A stretch of 64,000 nt of DNA from Lepas anatifera (lineage: Eukaryota > Arthropoda > Thecostraca > Lepadidae): assembly GCA_034440635.1 (NCBI GenBank), contig JAOTON010000333.1:1054001-1118000 (forward strand), written 5' to 3'. Every line of letters starts with the position of its first letter. Position 1 is the first letter of the stretch. Position numbers and translations under genes: made by a program. Below the pieces are notes generated by a model. The model worked only from the letters and a program-made list of their open reading frames with translations. It searched no databases and was not told where the DNA came from. This document shows positions 33,828 to 43,420 of the stretch, in pieces.

Positions 33828-34391
33828 CTATACAAAGATTTGAAGAGGGAAAGCCGAAGACATTGTGTTCAACCTAGGTTTGTTTTTAGATATATAAAGA
33901 GACTCGAGAATTCTTAAATCTACACCTGTACCACACCTATCCAGAATTTTGAAATCATCAATGGTAACCGGGGTATCACATTGATGTGAATGTTCGCGAA
34001 TCGCAGACGGATCTGGATTCGCCACCATTCGGTTAGTCCGGTCGGACATACCTAAGTGTTGTTTTATCCTGCAGTGTAATGAACGATGGGTGGAACCAAC
34101 GTACGACGCACCACACGATGCGCAACAGAATTGATACACCACTGAGGATTGGCAACTCTTAGGTAACCTGTCCTTGAACCGGAAGATAGAACCCAAGGAT
34201 GAGGTGTTCTGAAGGACGATCTTTGGATTGAGATAAGGGTAATATTTGGAAAGAAGGGACAATAACTCTTTCTTAAGTTTTAGAGACTGCTGACCAAAAT
34301 ACGGAATAACAAAATATTTCTCAAGTTTCTTAGCTGTACATGCCTTGGGAGATAAATCGTACTTCTTATTCAAAAATCCTTGACCGAACAA
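33828..34391 (-). pseudogene. PLE 1 GIY-YIG endonuclease, minus copy
   Basis: A 187-codon frame. VVYQFCCASC then GASYVGSTHRSLHCRIKQHL form the GIY-YIG core: first strand VYQF, second strand YVG, then the catalytic-region R and H, with a PLE-type cysteine/histidine cluster (CCASC...HSHQC). ILESLYISKNKPRLN carries the conserved glutamate and the N. In PLEs this domain is C-terminal to reverse transcriptase in one protein and makes the priming nick. Here it is frame-separated from the reverse transcriptase by an indel between 34391 and 34521, so the frame is listed as part of a broken element. Confidence 0.88.
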
Positions 34392-34520
34392 TCAAAAGAT
34401 GAATGGGGAAGCCATTGTTTTTAAAGAAGCGCTTTAAAAAGTCGAGTTCCCTGTGGAAAAGTTGGAATGATGAGCTGACACTAAATGCCCTATAGATAGC
34501 CGTTAAGGTGATGGCACGTT

Positions 34521-35894
34521 TTACAGCAAGGGGTATAAAGCTAAAAAGCTAGTTCCTAGGCCAGTGAATGTTGGCTTTCGATAGACTGATGTTTCAAGCT
34601 TAGAGCCGACCCTCCTAACGCATACGTCAAGGAATGGCAGTTTACCACTCTGTTCGACTTCTTTTGTAAACTTAATATTTGGATGTTGAGCATTAAGAAA
34701 ACTAAGAAATTTATCAGAATGTGATCTATGACGAAATATTAAAAAAGTATCATCAATGAACCTCTTATACATTACTGGGCGGAAGTCGGCTGGACAGTTT
34801 TTTAACCATTTCCTCTCATGAAAACATAGAAAAATATTAGCAAAGGTGGGGCCTAAAGGAAGACCCATGCCTACCCCATCGACCTGCTTATAGAGAAGAT
34901 TGTTAAAAATGAAGTAGGAGTTCAAAACGGCCACTTCAAGAAGTGAGCGAAAGTACTTCGCAGTAATCCCTGCTATTTCTACGCAATTATTTCTGAAAAG
35001 TTCGCTGATAGTTATTTCAATAGTTTCTTTCACCGGGATGTTAGTAAACAAATTTTGAACATCAAAGCTAGCCATAACCATTTCGGAAGTGAGTTGAAGC
35101 CCACTTAAACTATGACGAACTCGGAACTGTTTTTTATTGTATACTCATTTACGGTAAGTGTCGAAAGTAGGGGGACCAAAAATTTAGCAAGTTTGTACGT
35201 TGGAGTCCCACAGGCAGCAAAAATTGGGCGTAGAGGAACCAGCACCTTATGGACTTTTGGAAGTCCGTACAAAATACCAGGAGTGGAGCCAGACACATAA
35301 AGTTCTTTGTACACCGAGTCCGATATCATAGATAGTTTCTTGAGTTTTGAAATAATGCGGTTTACCTTATCCTCAACTTGTCGAATGGTTTTAAGCACAG
35401 GTTCATTAATAAGATGAAATTTCGTAGCATCAGACAATATTAACTTAACCTTATCAATGTATGATGTTTTGTCCAAAATCACAACACCTCTCCCTTTGTC
35501 TGGTTTAGTAACAACAATTGACTTATCGGCAGCAAAATCTTTCAGCAAGTTAACATCATGTCTAGTGAACACTGGTGAAAACACCCGAGAAGACTTAAAG
35601 CCATGAAAATATTTTAAGCTAATGAATCTCAACTTTTCTTTACATCACGAAGTTCAAAGCTTGAAGGTAGATGTAGATCTGATACAGTGTGAAGTAACTT
35701 CTCGAAGCATAGGAAATATCGGTAAAAGTTAAGCTTCCATACAGGTAGTTTAAAGTCAAGTCCAAATGCGAGTAAAGTTTTGATTCTTGCAGGCAGTGCC
35801 TTCGATGAAAAGTTAAAAATGACGCTGTCAGGGTCACAAGGTCGAATAGTGTTTTCAATCCCAATACGTTTGAGCTTCCTAGAGTGAGTTTCAT
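34521..35894 (-). pseudogene. PLE 1 reverse transcriptase, minus copy, frameshifted
   Basis: Three successive frames (35894-35640, 35632-35105, 35081-34521) cover the polymerase. Visible motifs in order are TKPDKGRGVVILDK (fingers), LYGLPKVHK, ASFDVQNLFTNIP (motif A with the first catalytic D), GMGLPLGPTFANIF (motif B), and YKRFIDDTF (motif C, FIDD), then GKLPFLDV. This order and the short loops are those of Penelope-type reverse transcriptases, related to telomerase. Relative to the plus copy, one G is missing near 35105 and another near 35640; both could be sequencing errors. Confidence 0.88.
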
Positions 35895-36327
35895 TTTGCT
35901 TCTCTCTGAATGTTTTTAGAACTTCCTTTAGATGATTGTTAAGCCAGAAGAATTGGAAGAATGAAAAGGTTTGACGGAGACTTTGGCGTTCGTCTCTTAC
36001 TTTTTGTTTAAGTTCTGCTAACCTATTCTTTTTGAAAAGTATCTCTTGATTGAGTAACTTACTTTGCCATGATTTGTAGAGTTTGCTGTCCCGAAGGTCC
36101 TTCTTGTATAGCTTGAATCTTAAGAACTTTGGGTATATGCTGTATGTTTTACATGTTTTTAGAAATTCAAGATCTAGTTCACATTTGGTTGTCTTCTTCT
36201 CATTCGATATGTATGCATGTATCTTCCGAACACTTTGGCGGCCATGGTTGCGTCCGATATGTTGGAATAAGGACTCTTTTTAAGTTGTAGTAGAAGTATA
36301 AACTTAACAATTAATAAAGCACACATG

Positions 36328-36382
36328 TCAACATCCAGACCGGTTTCGATATATTACAATATCATCATCAGTGTAATAAATG
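36328..36382 (-). ncRNA. Hammerhead-ribozyme-like motif, PLE 1 minus copy
   Basis: On the minus strand CTGATGA (36371-36365) is followed by GATAT/ATATC as stem II, then GAAACCGGTC (36347-36338). ACCGGU is a palindromic minimal stem III, typical of dimer-acting hammerheads. Cleavage is expected after GGUC. UG/CA and AUG/CAU can form a stem I with an internal loop. One extra U follows CTGATGA. Such motifs are known in PLE pseudo-LTRs. Confidence 0.7.
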
Positions 36383-36826
36383 AACAACCTACATAAGGAG
36401 CAGAGCAGTAGACAAGAAGGCCAAAGGCGCAGTTTCACGGATAATTGCTAAAAATATAAGACACTAACAAACACACACATATATGTTGAAGGTACTTGCT
36501 ATACAAAGATTTGAAGAGGGAAAGCCGAAGACATTGTGTTCAACCTAGGTTTGTTTTTAGATATATAAAGAGACTCGAGAATTCTTAAATCTACACCTGT
36601 ACCACACCTATCCAGAATTTTGAAATCATCAATGGTAACCGGGGTATCACATTGATGTGAATGTTCGTGAATCCACAATGTCTTCGGCTTTCCCTCTTCA
36701 AATCTTTGTATAGCAGTACCTTCAACATATATGTGTTGTTTGTTAGTGTCTTATATTTTTAGCAATTATCCGTGAAACTGCGCCTTTGGCCTTCTTGTCT
36801 ACTGCTCTGCTCCTTATGTAGGTTGT

Positions 36827-36882
36827 TCATTTATTACACTGATGATGATATTGTAATATATCGAAACCGTCTGGATGTTGAC
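36827..36882 (+). ncRNA. Hammerhead-like motif, PLE 1 plus copy 5' end, damaged
   Basis: CTGATGA (36839-36845) and stem II GATAT/ATATC are intact, but the last block is GAAACCGTC (36863-36871) rather than GAAACCGGTC. Loss of one G destroys the ACCGGU palindrome and should weaken or abolish stem III. Confidence 0.6.
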
Positions 36883-37183
36883 ATGTGTGTCTTTATTAAT
36901 TGTTAAGTTTATACTTCTACTACAACTTAAAAAGAGTCTTATTCAACATATCGGACGCAACCATGGCCGCCAAAGTGTTCGGAAGATACATGCATACATA
37001 TCGAATGAGAAGAAGACAACCAAATGTGAACTAGATCTTGAATTTCTAAAAACATGTAAAACATACAGCATATACCCAAAGTTCTTAAGATTCAAGCTAT
37101 ACAAGAAGGACCTTCGGGACAGCAAACTCTACAAATCATGGCAAAGTAAGTTACTCAATCAGAGATACTTTTCAAAAGAATAG
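36875..37183 (+). pseudogene. PLE 1 N-terminal region, plus copy
   Basis: This frame carries the region upstream of reverse transcriptase, with CELDLEFLKTCKTYSIYPKF as its most characteristic stretch; a 'FLKTC...IPK' pattern before the polymerase is usual in PLE proteins. The ATG at 36875 lies in the pseudo-LTR side and may not be the true start; IGRNHGRQSV is a more likely beginning of the conserved part. The frame breaks before 37310. Confidence 0.65.
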
Positions 37184-37309
37184 GTTAGCAGAACTTAAAC
37201 AAAAAATGAGACGAACGCCAAAGTCTCCGTCAAACCTTTTCATTCTTCCAATTCTTCTGGCTTAACAATCATCTAAAGGAAGTTCTAAAAACATTCAGAG
37301 AGAAGCAAA

Positions 37310-38648
37310 ATGAAACTCACTCTAGGAAGCTCAAACGTATTGGGATTGAAAACACTATTCGACCTTGTGACCCTGACAGCGTCATTTTTAACTTTTCATC
37401 GAAGGCACTGCCTGCAAGAATCAAAACTTTACTCGCATTTGGACTTGACTTTAAACTACCTGTATGGAAGCTTAACTTTTACCGATATTTCCTATGCTTC
37501 GAGAAGTTACTTCACACTGTATCAGATCTACATCTACCTTCAAGCTTTGAACTTCGTGATGTGAAAGAAAAGTTGAGATTCATTAGCTTAAAATATTTTC
37601 ATGGCTTTAAGTCTTCTCGGGTGTTTTCACCAGTGTTCACTAGACATGATGTTAACTTGCTGAAAGATTTTGCTGCCGATAAGTCAATTGTTGTTACTAA
37701 ACCAGACAAAGGGAGAGGTGTTGTGATTTTGGACAAAACATCATACATTGATAAGGTTAAGTTAATATTGTCTGATGCTACGAAATTTCATCTTATTAAT
37801 GAACCTGTGCTTAAAACCATTCGACAAGTTGAGGATAAGGTAAACCGCATTATTTCAAAACTCAGAAACTATCTATGATATCGGACTCGGTGTACAAAGA
37901 ACTTTATGTGTCTGGCTCCACTCCTGGTATTTTGTACGGACTTCCAAAAGTCCATAAGGTGCTGGTTCCTCTACGCCCAATTTTTGCTGCCTGTGGGACT
38001 CCAACGTACAAACTTGCTAAATTTTTGGTCCCCCTACTTTCGACACTTACCGTAAATGAGTATACAATAAAAAACAGTTCCGAGTTCGTGCATAGTTTAA
38101 GTGGGCTTCAACTCACTTCCGAAATGGTTATGGCTAGCTTTGATGTTCAAAATTTGTTTACTAACATCCCGGTGAAAGAAACTATTGAAATAACTATCAG
38201 CGAACTTTTCAGAAATAATTGCGTAGAAATAGCAGGGATTACTGCGAAGTACTTTCGCTCACTTCTTGAAGTGGCCGTTTTGAACTCCTACTTCATTTTT
38301 AACAATCTTCTCTATAAGCAGGTCGATGGGGTAGGCATGGGTCTTCCTTTAGGCCCCACCTTTGCTAATATTTTTCTATGTTTTCATGAGAGGAAATGGT
38401 TAAAAAACTGTCCAGCCGACTTCCGCCCAGTAATGTATAAGAGGTTCATTGATGATACTTTTTTAATATTTCGTCATAGATCACATTCTGATAAATTTCT
38501 TAGTTTTCTTAATGCTCAACATCCAAATATTGAGTTTACAAAGAAGTCGAACAGAGTGGTAAACTGCCATTCCTTGACGTATGCGTTAGGAGGGTCGGCT
38601 CTAAGCTTGAAACATCAGTCTATCGAAAGCCAACATTCACTGGCCTAG
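37310..38648 (+). pseudogene. PLE 1 reverse transcriptase, plus copy, frameshifted
   Basis: Frames 37310-37564, 37561-37878 and 37875-38648 carry the same motifs as the minus copy: KPDKGRGVVILDK, ASFDVQNLFTNIP, GLPLGPTFANIF and FIDDTF. One A is missing relative to the minus copy near 37865, splitting the fingers from the palm, and one A near 38540, after which the last residues (from KKSNRVVNC) are out of frame. The breaks fall in A-runs, so they may be assembly errors; if so, this copy could be intact. Confidence 0.88.
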
Positions 38649-38814
38649 GAACTAGCTTTTTTAGCTTTATACCCCTTGCTGTAAAACGTGCCATCACCTT
38701 AACGGCTATCTATAGGGCATTTAGTGTCAGCTCATCATTCCAACTTTTCCACAGGGAACTCGACTTTTTAAAGCGCTTCTTTAAAAACAATGGCTTCCCC
38801 ATTCATCTTTTTGA

Positions 38815-39378
38815 TTGTTCGGTCAAGGATTTTTGAATAAGAAGTACGATTTATCTCCCAAGGCATGTACAGCTAAGAAACTTGAGAAATATTTTGTTAT
38901 TCCGTATTTTGGTCAGCAGTCTCTAAAACTTAAGAAAGAGTTATTGTCCCTTCTTTCCAAATATTACCCTTATCTCAATCCAAAGATCGTCCTTCAGAAC
39001 ACCTCATCCTTGGGTTCTATCTTCCGGTTCAAGGACAGGTTACCTAAGAGTTGCCAATCCTCAGTGGTGTATCAATTCTGTTGCGCATCGTGTGGTGCGT
39101 CGTACGTTGGTTCCACCCATCGTTCATTACACTGCAGGATAAAACAACACTTAGGTATGTCCGACCGGACTAACCGAATGGTGGCGAATCCAGATCCGTC
39201 TGCGATTCGCGAACATTCACATCAATGTGATACCCCGGTTACCATTGATGATTTCAAAATTCTGGATAGGTGTGGTACAGGTGTAGATTTAAGAATTCTC
39301 GAGTCTCTTTATATATCTAAAAACAAACCTAGGTTGAACACAATGTCTTCGGCTTTCCCTCTTCAAATCTTTGTATAG
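38815..39378 (+). pseudogene. PLE 1 GIY-YIG endonuclease, plus copy
   Basis: A 187-codon frame identical in residues to the minus-strand one, with YVGSTHRSLHCRIKQHL and the ILESLYI glutamate helix. A T-run near 38810 is one base longer than in the minus copy, which again separates this frame from the polymerase. In a working element the two would form one protein. Confidence 0.88.
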
Positions 39379-39493
39379 CAAGTACCTTCAACATATATGT
39401 GTGTGTTTGTTAGTGTCTTATATTTTTAGCAATTATCCGTGAAACTGCGCCTTTGGCCTTCTTGTCTACTGCTCTGCTCCTTATGTAGGTTGT

Positions 39494-39550
39494 TCATTTA
39501 TTACACTGATGATGATATTGTAATATATCGAAACCGGTCTGGATGTTGAC
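39494..39550 (+). ncRNA. Hammerhead-ribozyme-like motif, PLE 1 plus copy 3' end
   Basis: CTGATGA (39506-39512), GATAT-TGTAAT-ATATC as stem-loop II, and GAAACCGGTC (39530-39539) are all present. The core is the same as at 36328-36382. This and the minus copy are the two intact versions in the window. Confidence 0.7.
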
Positions 39551-39611
39551 ATGTGTGTCTTTATTAATTGTTAAGTTTATACTTCTACTACAACTTAAAA
39601 AGGAAATGTTA

Positions 39612-40375
39612 TAATCTAGGCATGCATGGAGAAAGGGTGTGTATGTTTTTCGTCATTTTGTTTCAATCACATGAGTATTCAATAAGATGTACAGGAAAAT
39701 TCAAGGAACTAAAAGGCTAGGGATAATTGCACCATTACTACCCATGGATCTTTTTACATCCCCATCCGTTGACTACCCTTTTACACGGCAAATTGCCTCT
39801 TTGCCATCAGCTGTGAACCTGGCACAATGTCAAGTTTGGAGTGGAAATCTCCCCTGGGTAACCATGATACAAGGATTTATTTTACAATTTTAGCTACAAA
39901 TTTGGCCATTTGTAGCTAAAATTGGGTCGTAAGTACATATAACCAAACCACTATGGATAATATCAATACAAATGCATGTTTATCGAATAGAATAGCTCAT
40001 TAGCTTTCATTTGATACCAGTCTTGTATTAATATCGCTTTTTGTTGAATTTTTATAGGCGTCCAATCATACAGCTATGGCCCGACTCTTAGCGCGACTGA
40101 CCTAGCGTGGGTTCAATTCCAGCTGCAGGGCGCTCTACCGGAGGCGGGGAAAATTCTGCGATTGACTGCTGTTTAGCGAAATGCTTCTTATATTGCGCCC
40201 AGATTTTCGAACGCATTGCACAATTAATTAACTACTTGACTATTTAATTAGCTAATTAATTGATGAAGTCAAATATCAATTGATTAAGCCCTGCACATAG
40301 GTACAGTTACAGCTAATGATGCACATTCTGCTTTCAGGCTGGCACAGACGCTGCGGCCAATTTTGAAGTAAAGAA
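39612..40375. other. Spacer with a strong hairpin and a SINE-like scrap
   Basis: Apart from the perfect hairpin at 39885-39924, a box B-like GTGGGTTCAATTCC (about 40108) suggests a decayed tRNA-type SINE at 40080-40140. No gene was seen. Confidence 0.4.
39885..39924. repeat. Perfect 17-bp inverted repeat with 6-nt loop
   Basis: Arms CAATTTTAGCTACAAAT and its exact complement flank TTGGCC. It could be a small foldback element or the two ends of a collapsed MITE. There is no following T-run to suggest a Pol III terminator. Confidence 0.9.
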
Positions 40376-40831
40376 TTGCGTTTCTGTCTGTTTGACCATT
40401 GTTTTGTATGGCATGGCCCAAGCACAGTCAAGAACGTGATCCGCCACCACATACGACTTGGTTGGGCACCCGTTACCAAACATAATGGTTGTAAAGTTTC
40501 CAATTTCCAGCCAGGTCCTCAGGCGCTTTCTCCACGCCCTGCAAGACGCAGAATGCCGGATGAGGCGTCTATAAATACTATTGACGAACCTGAGCAGTTT
40601 TGGAAGATGGCGTGCATCAAAACATTGCAGCACCGAGCCCATAAGGTAAAACTGACCAAGCTGTGGAAGACATGGAGGTGCTTGCAGAAAAGCAAGAGCG
40701 ACGCCAGCTCTGACCGACGTGAGGCGTTTCGGAAAGCTCTTAACGAGCTGTGCGTCATCGCGACACCTTATTCGCAGAAGGAGATACTGGACGGCAGGCT
40801 GCTGATGCTCGCTTCAAGTAGGAGGATATAA
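40376..40831 (+). CDS. Unknown duplicated ORF, left copy
   Basis: This 151-codon frame shares its C-terminal 80 residues with a minus-strand frame at 42180-42557: KTLQHRAHKVKLTKLW, TWRCLQKSKSDAS and IATPYSQKEIL. Synonymous and conservative changes dominate between the two, so the region has probably been under coding constraint. I recall similar 'KLWxxWRxLQK' segments in uncharacterised arthropod proteins often linked to repeats, but cannot name it. The N-terminal part is not shared. It may be a transposon-borne or low-copy gene fragment. Confidence 0.35.
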   Translation: MRFCLFDHCFVWHGPSTVKNVIRHHIRLGWAPVTKHNGCKVSNFQPGPQALSPRPARRRMPDEASINTIDEPEQFWKMACIKTLQHRAHKVKLTKLWKTWRCLQKSKSDASSDRREAFRKALNELCVIATPYSQKEILDGRLLMLASSRRI

Positions 40832-41558
40832 GCTTTTTTAATATTTCATGCAATTCTATTGCTAGAAAAGGTCCGCCACCCATTTAAATGGGTAGCCAGG
40901 CGTGCCCCCTCCGCGATCCCAACGACAACAGTACCCTTACGTTAACACCACCAGAACATAAAATACTACAAGTCGCGGCACGCCCTGCAAGGAAAAAGAA
41001 AGTAACTTAAAGAAAGCATAATAAATATCAATACTATTAGTAAAAACTGCCAGTAGTAGCTGCCTGTAAATATACAGGGAGCAGGAATATAGGTCTATTT
41101 AGCTTAAATGCACAATAATTTAGCTCATTACCGGTTAGATTGTTAGTCTTTTTCCAAACGGGACTACCCAAAACTGGAGATTCGTGTTAGCCCCTCCGAG
41201 ATTCCGGCGAAAAGATAGAGGCCTAGTAACATTCGCTTCTGCCATGATTAACGCGAAAACCTTGTCAGCACCATCAGAGGTCTGGATAAGCTATACGAAA
41301 GGAGAAACAATAGGACGAAGAGAAGATATGGAGCTGAGAACCGAAAAGAGCTAGAGGAGAAAGCAAAGCAGACGATGCCGGGACGATGCGAACTCTTGGA
41401 TGACCAGTCGAAAGCAGTTCACTCACAAGAGGAAATGGAGGTGGATGGGGACTAGATGGACGAAGAGCAGAACATGCGTGGACACTCGGGTGGGATGCAA
41501 CCAAGGAAAAGGGACTTCATTCTCATTCTGCACCAAAATATCATGTATCAGCCAAGAC

Positions 41559-41750
41559 GGGGGTTGGGTGGCTTAGTGGATAGCGCGTCTGTCCACTAAG
41601 CCACCGGTCCCAGGTTCGAGTCACGACGGAGCTTCTGAACAGGTGGATCCTACCCGGCAAATCCCCTCCTCCCCCAACAGGGTGTGAGATGGTGATGCCG
41701 TATAACATCGGCAGCTGGAGTGTCGTTAAACCTAACAACTATTATTACTA
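41559..41750 (+). repeat. SINE family 4 with empty site in opposite arm
   Basis: Head: GTGGCTTAGTGGATAGCGCG (box A) and CAGGTTCGAGTCACG (box B). The 3' tail ends TGTCGTTAAACCTAACAACT followed by (ATT)n-like text. Flanks TCAGCCAAGAC (41548-41558) and TCAACTAAGAC (41751-41761) match 9 of 11. The other arm of the palindrome reads straight through this point without the SINE. Confidence 0.85.
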
Positions 41751-41886
41751 TCAACTAAGACGCTGTACTATACCAAGCTTTTTCTGTTTGCTGACCGGCT
41801 GAGCCTGGAGGAGGGGCTGTGAGCCCTGCTGCGTCACAGGGTGCGGTTTCTTGCGTTGGTGCACGCACCATGCGACGCAGCAGGGC

Positions 41887-42557
41887 TCACAGCTTCTCCC
41901 CCAGACCCAGCCGGTCCAAAAACATGAAAAGCTTGGTGTAGTACAGTGTCATGGCTGATATATGATGTTTTGGCGTAAAATGAGGTTGACATCCTTTTTC
42001 CTCAGTTGCTTCGTACCACAGTGCCCACGTCATGTCCTGCTCTTCGTCCATCTTGTCCTCATCCACTTCTATTTCCTCTTGTGAGCGAACTGCTCTCGAC
42101 TGGTCACCCATGAGTCTTCTGCTTTGCTTCTACCTCTTGCCTGTTCTCGGTTCTCAGCTCTATATCTTCTCTTTCGTCCTTACGGTTTTTTTTTTTTTCT
42201 GCAATGCTTATCCAAAACTCCGATGGTGCTGACAAGGTCTCCACGTTGATATTTGTACAAATCTTTATCGTCCTGTTTGTCAGCAGGCGTCAGCAGCCTG
42301 TCGTTCAGGATCTCCTCCTGTGAATAAGGTGTCGCGATGTCGCACACCTCGTTAGGAGCCTTCTGGAACGCTTCATGTCGGTCAAAGCTGGCGTCGCTCT
42401 TGCTTTTCTGCAAGCATCTCCATGTCTCCCATAGCTTGATCAGTTTTAACTTATGGGCTCTGTGTTGCAATGTTTTGATGCGCGCTGTACCGTGGTCTAA
42501 GCCTGAGTGTGCCCATGCCATGTGATGCCCGCCACCGCACTCTAATTGGTCAGTCAA
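41887..42557 (-). CDS. Unknown duplicated ORF, right copy (two frames)
   Basis: The minus-strand frame 42557-42180 carries KTLQHRAHKLKLIKLW, TWRCLQKSKSDAS and IATPYSQEEIL, then DKQDDKDLYKYQRGDL and a lysine run from an A-tract. A second frame (42111-41887) is acidic (EEIEVDEDKMDEEQDM) and ends near the palindrome centre. An A/T run at 42187-42199 probably splits one original frame into two. It is homologous to the frame at 40376-40831. Function unknown. Confidence 0.35.
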
Positions 42558-42571
42558 AGACCCTCTGCGCC

Positions 42572-42868
42572 TTAGGCATCATGACCGGTGTGACCGGTGA
42601 CCGCTGTGTGCCAGACGGACACAATACACTCGTATCCCAGAAGCAGCGCGTGTCGGATGTCTGGCGACTGAGCATGCAGTAACAGACCGTAACGTAACAT
42701 GGCGCAGCCTGCAGGATCCATGCTGTAGATCAATGCAGACACCTGTACCTCACCGTCATCTTTATGCAGTCCCGATGCTAGTCGGTATCGTTGAAACCGA
42801 CCTCGCCACGTCGGCCAACGCTCCGGTGCCGTAAAGTCCAACTCCTGCGGAGGCTGGAATCCTGGCAT
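42572..42868 (-). pseudogene. LTR-retrotransposon gag N-terminal fragment
   Basis: MPGFQPPQELDFTAPERWPT then WRGRFQRYRLASGL and VQVSALIYSMDPAG form the N-terminal segment of gag from gypsy-type retrotransposons of invertebrates ('P..W..W...F..YR.ASGL...E..QV..LIY.MG'). The similarity ends after about 75 residues. It is separated from, and inverted relative to, the next gag segment at 42966. Confidence 0.65.
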
Positions 42869-43025
42869 CTTCTCACAGACTTGGATGCTTCACAACAAAT
42901 GATGTTTCACTGCTTTACAAATAATCTTTATCGCTTCAAATAACATCTATCCTGCAGGCTGCGCAATGTTACGTTACGGTCCGTTACTGCTTGCTCAGCC
43001 GCCAGACATCCCACACGCGCAGGCC
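42643..43025. repeat. Palindrome D within gag (arms 42643-42716 and 42953-43025)
   Basis: GCGCAGCCTGCAGG and the TAACGTAACAT/ATGTTACGTTA region pair across a 236-nt spacer. Both arms encode the same gag residues (LRYGLLL and LRYGPLL), so the palindrome is an inverted duplication of coding DNA. Confidence 0.8.
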
Positions 43026-43420
43026 GAGCATATTGTACCAACTTTAAATCTCACTTCAGATGAGAGTAAGGACTTTGACCTCGTTGGTCAGAAGCTCGAT
43101 GATTATTTCATCCCCAAAGGTAACTTCGTAGCGGAGCGTCATAATTTTGAGCTGCGATCTCAGAATACAAGTGAGAGTAACGAGAGTTACATCAGAGCTT
43201 TGTTCGCGCTTCTCTGACAAGGAGGAGCGCATCTACCCGGAGGGCAAAGTGCCAAAAGCTGCCCGGCGTGTTGTAAAAGGTTGTTGCACAGAAACGAAAT
43301 CCCTCAAGATTCAGGATCATGACCTTCGGTGGACAACCGATACAGCGCCTACTCGTTGTCCGCAGGAGGTGCATTTGTCAAAGGATGCACGCGCAAAATC
43401 GGCCCTTGCCTCTTGGACTT
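42966..43420 (+). pseudogene. LTR-retrotransposon gag, middle and C-terminal fragment
   Basis: LTSDESKDFDLVGQKLDDYF and FVAERHNFELRSQNTSES match the gag segment that follows the N-terminal piece ('YDxVxxKFDxYFxxxxNVxxERxxFxxR'). After 43217 the frame shifts; later CPQEVHLSKDARAK looks like a zinc knuckle (C..C...H....C) with lost cysteines. It is the continuation of the fragment at 42572-42868 but on the opposite strand, so the gene was split by an inversion-like event. Confidence 0.65.

Larger units (their letters stand above)
33686..36672 (-). mobile_element. Penelope-like element 1, minus-strand copy
   Basis: Reading leftwards from 36672: part of an upstream unit's end (a pseudo-LTR with hammerhead motif), the N-terminal region (about 36283-35900), reverse transcriptase (about 35894-34521), GIY-YIG endonuclease (34391-33828), and a 3' region truncated inside the hammerhead motif at 33686. 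It is almost identical to the plus-strand copy at 36673. Single-base differences break the frame at different points in the two copies. Confidence 0.93.
36673..39597 (+). mobile_element. Penelope-like element 1, plus-strand copy
   Basis: The 5' part (36673-36900) is an upstream-unit end joined head to head with the minus copy. It then carries the N-terminal region (36875-37183), reverse transcriptase (37310-38648), GIY-YIG endonuclease (38815-39378) and a complete 3' region with hammerhead motif to 39597. The sequence AAAAGGAAATGTTA follows at 39598-39611 and also precedes the minus copy (33672-33685), bracketing the whole inverted pair. Confidence 0.93.
40560..42560. repeat. Imperfect palindrome C (arms 40560-41835 and 41874-42560)
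   Basis: The arms are reverse complements with about 85-90% identity by eye. The centre is sharp: CTGTGAGCCCTGCTGCGTC (41817-41835) pairs exactly with 41874-41892 across a 38-nt spacer. The left arm additionally holds a SINE (41559-41750) and about 430 bp (40822-41262) not present in the right arm. Confidence 0.85.

Noticed and set aside
36083..36283. Open frames on the plus strand at 36083-36283 and minus strand at 36943-37125
   Set aside because: Antisense shadows of the PLE N-terminal region; the two are the same shadow seen from each copy.
33686..39597. Classical LTR retrotransposon or retrovirus
   Set aside because: There is no gag, integrase, RNase H or protease; the polymerase plus C-terminal GIY-YIG layout with hammerhead-bearing ends is Penelope-like.
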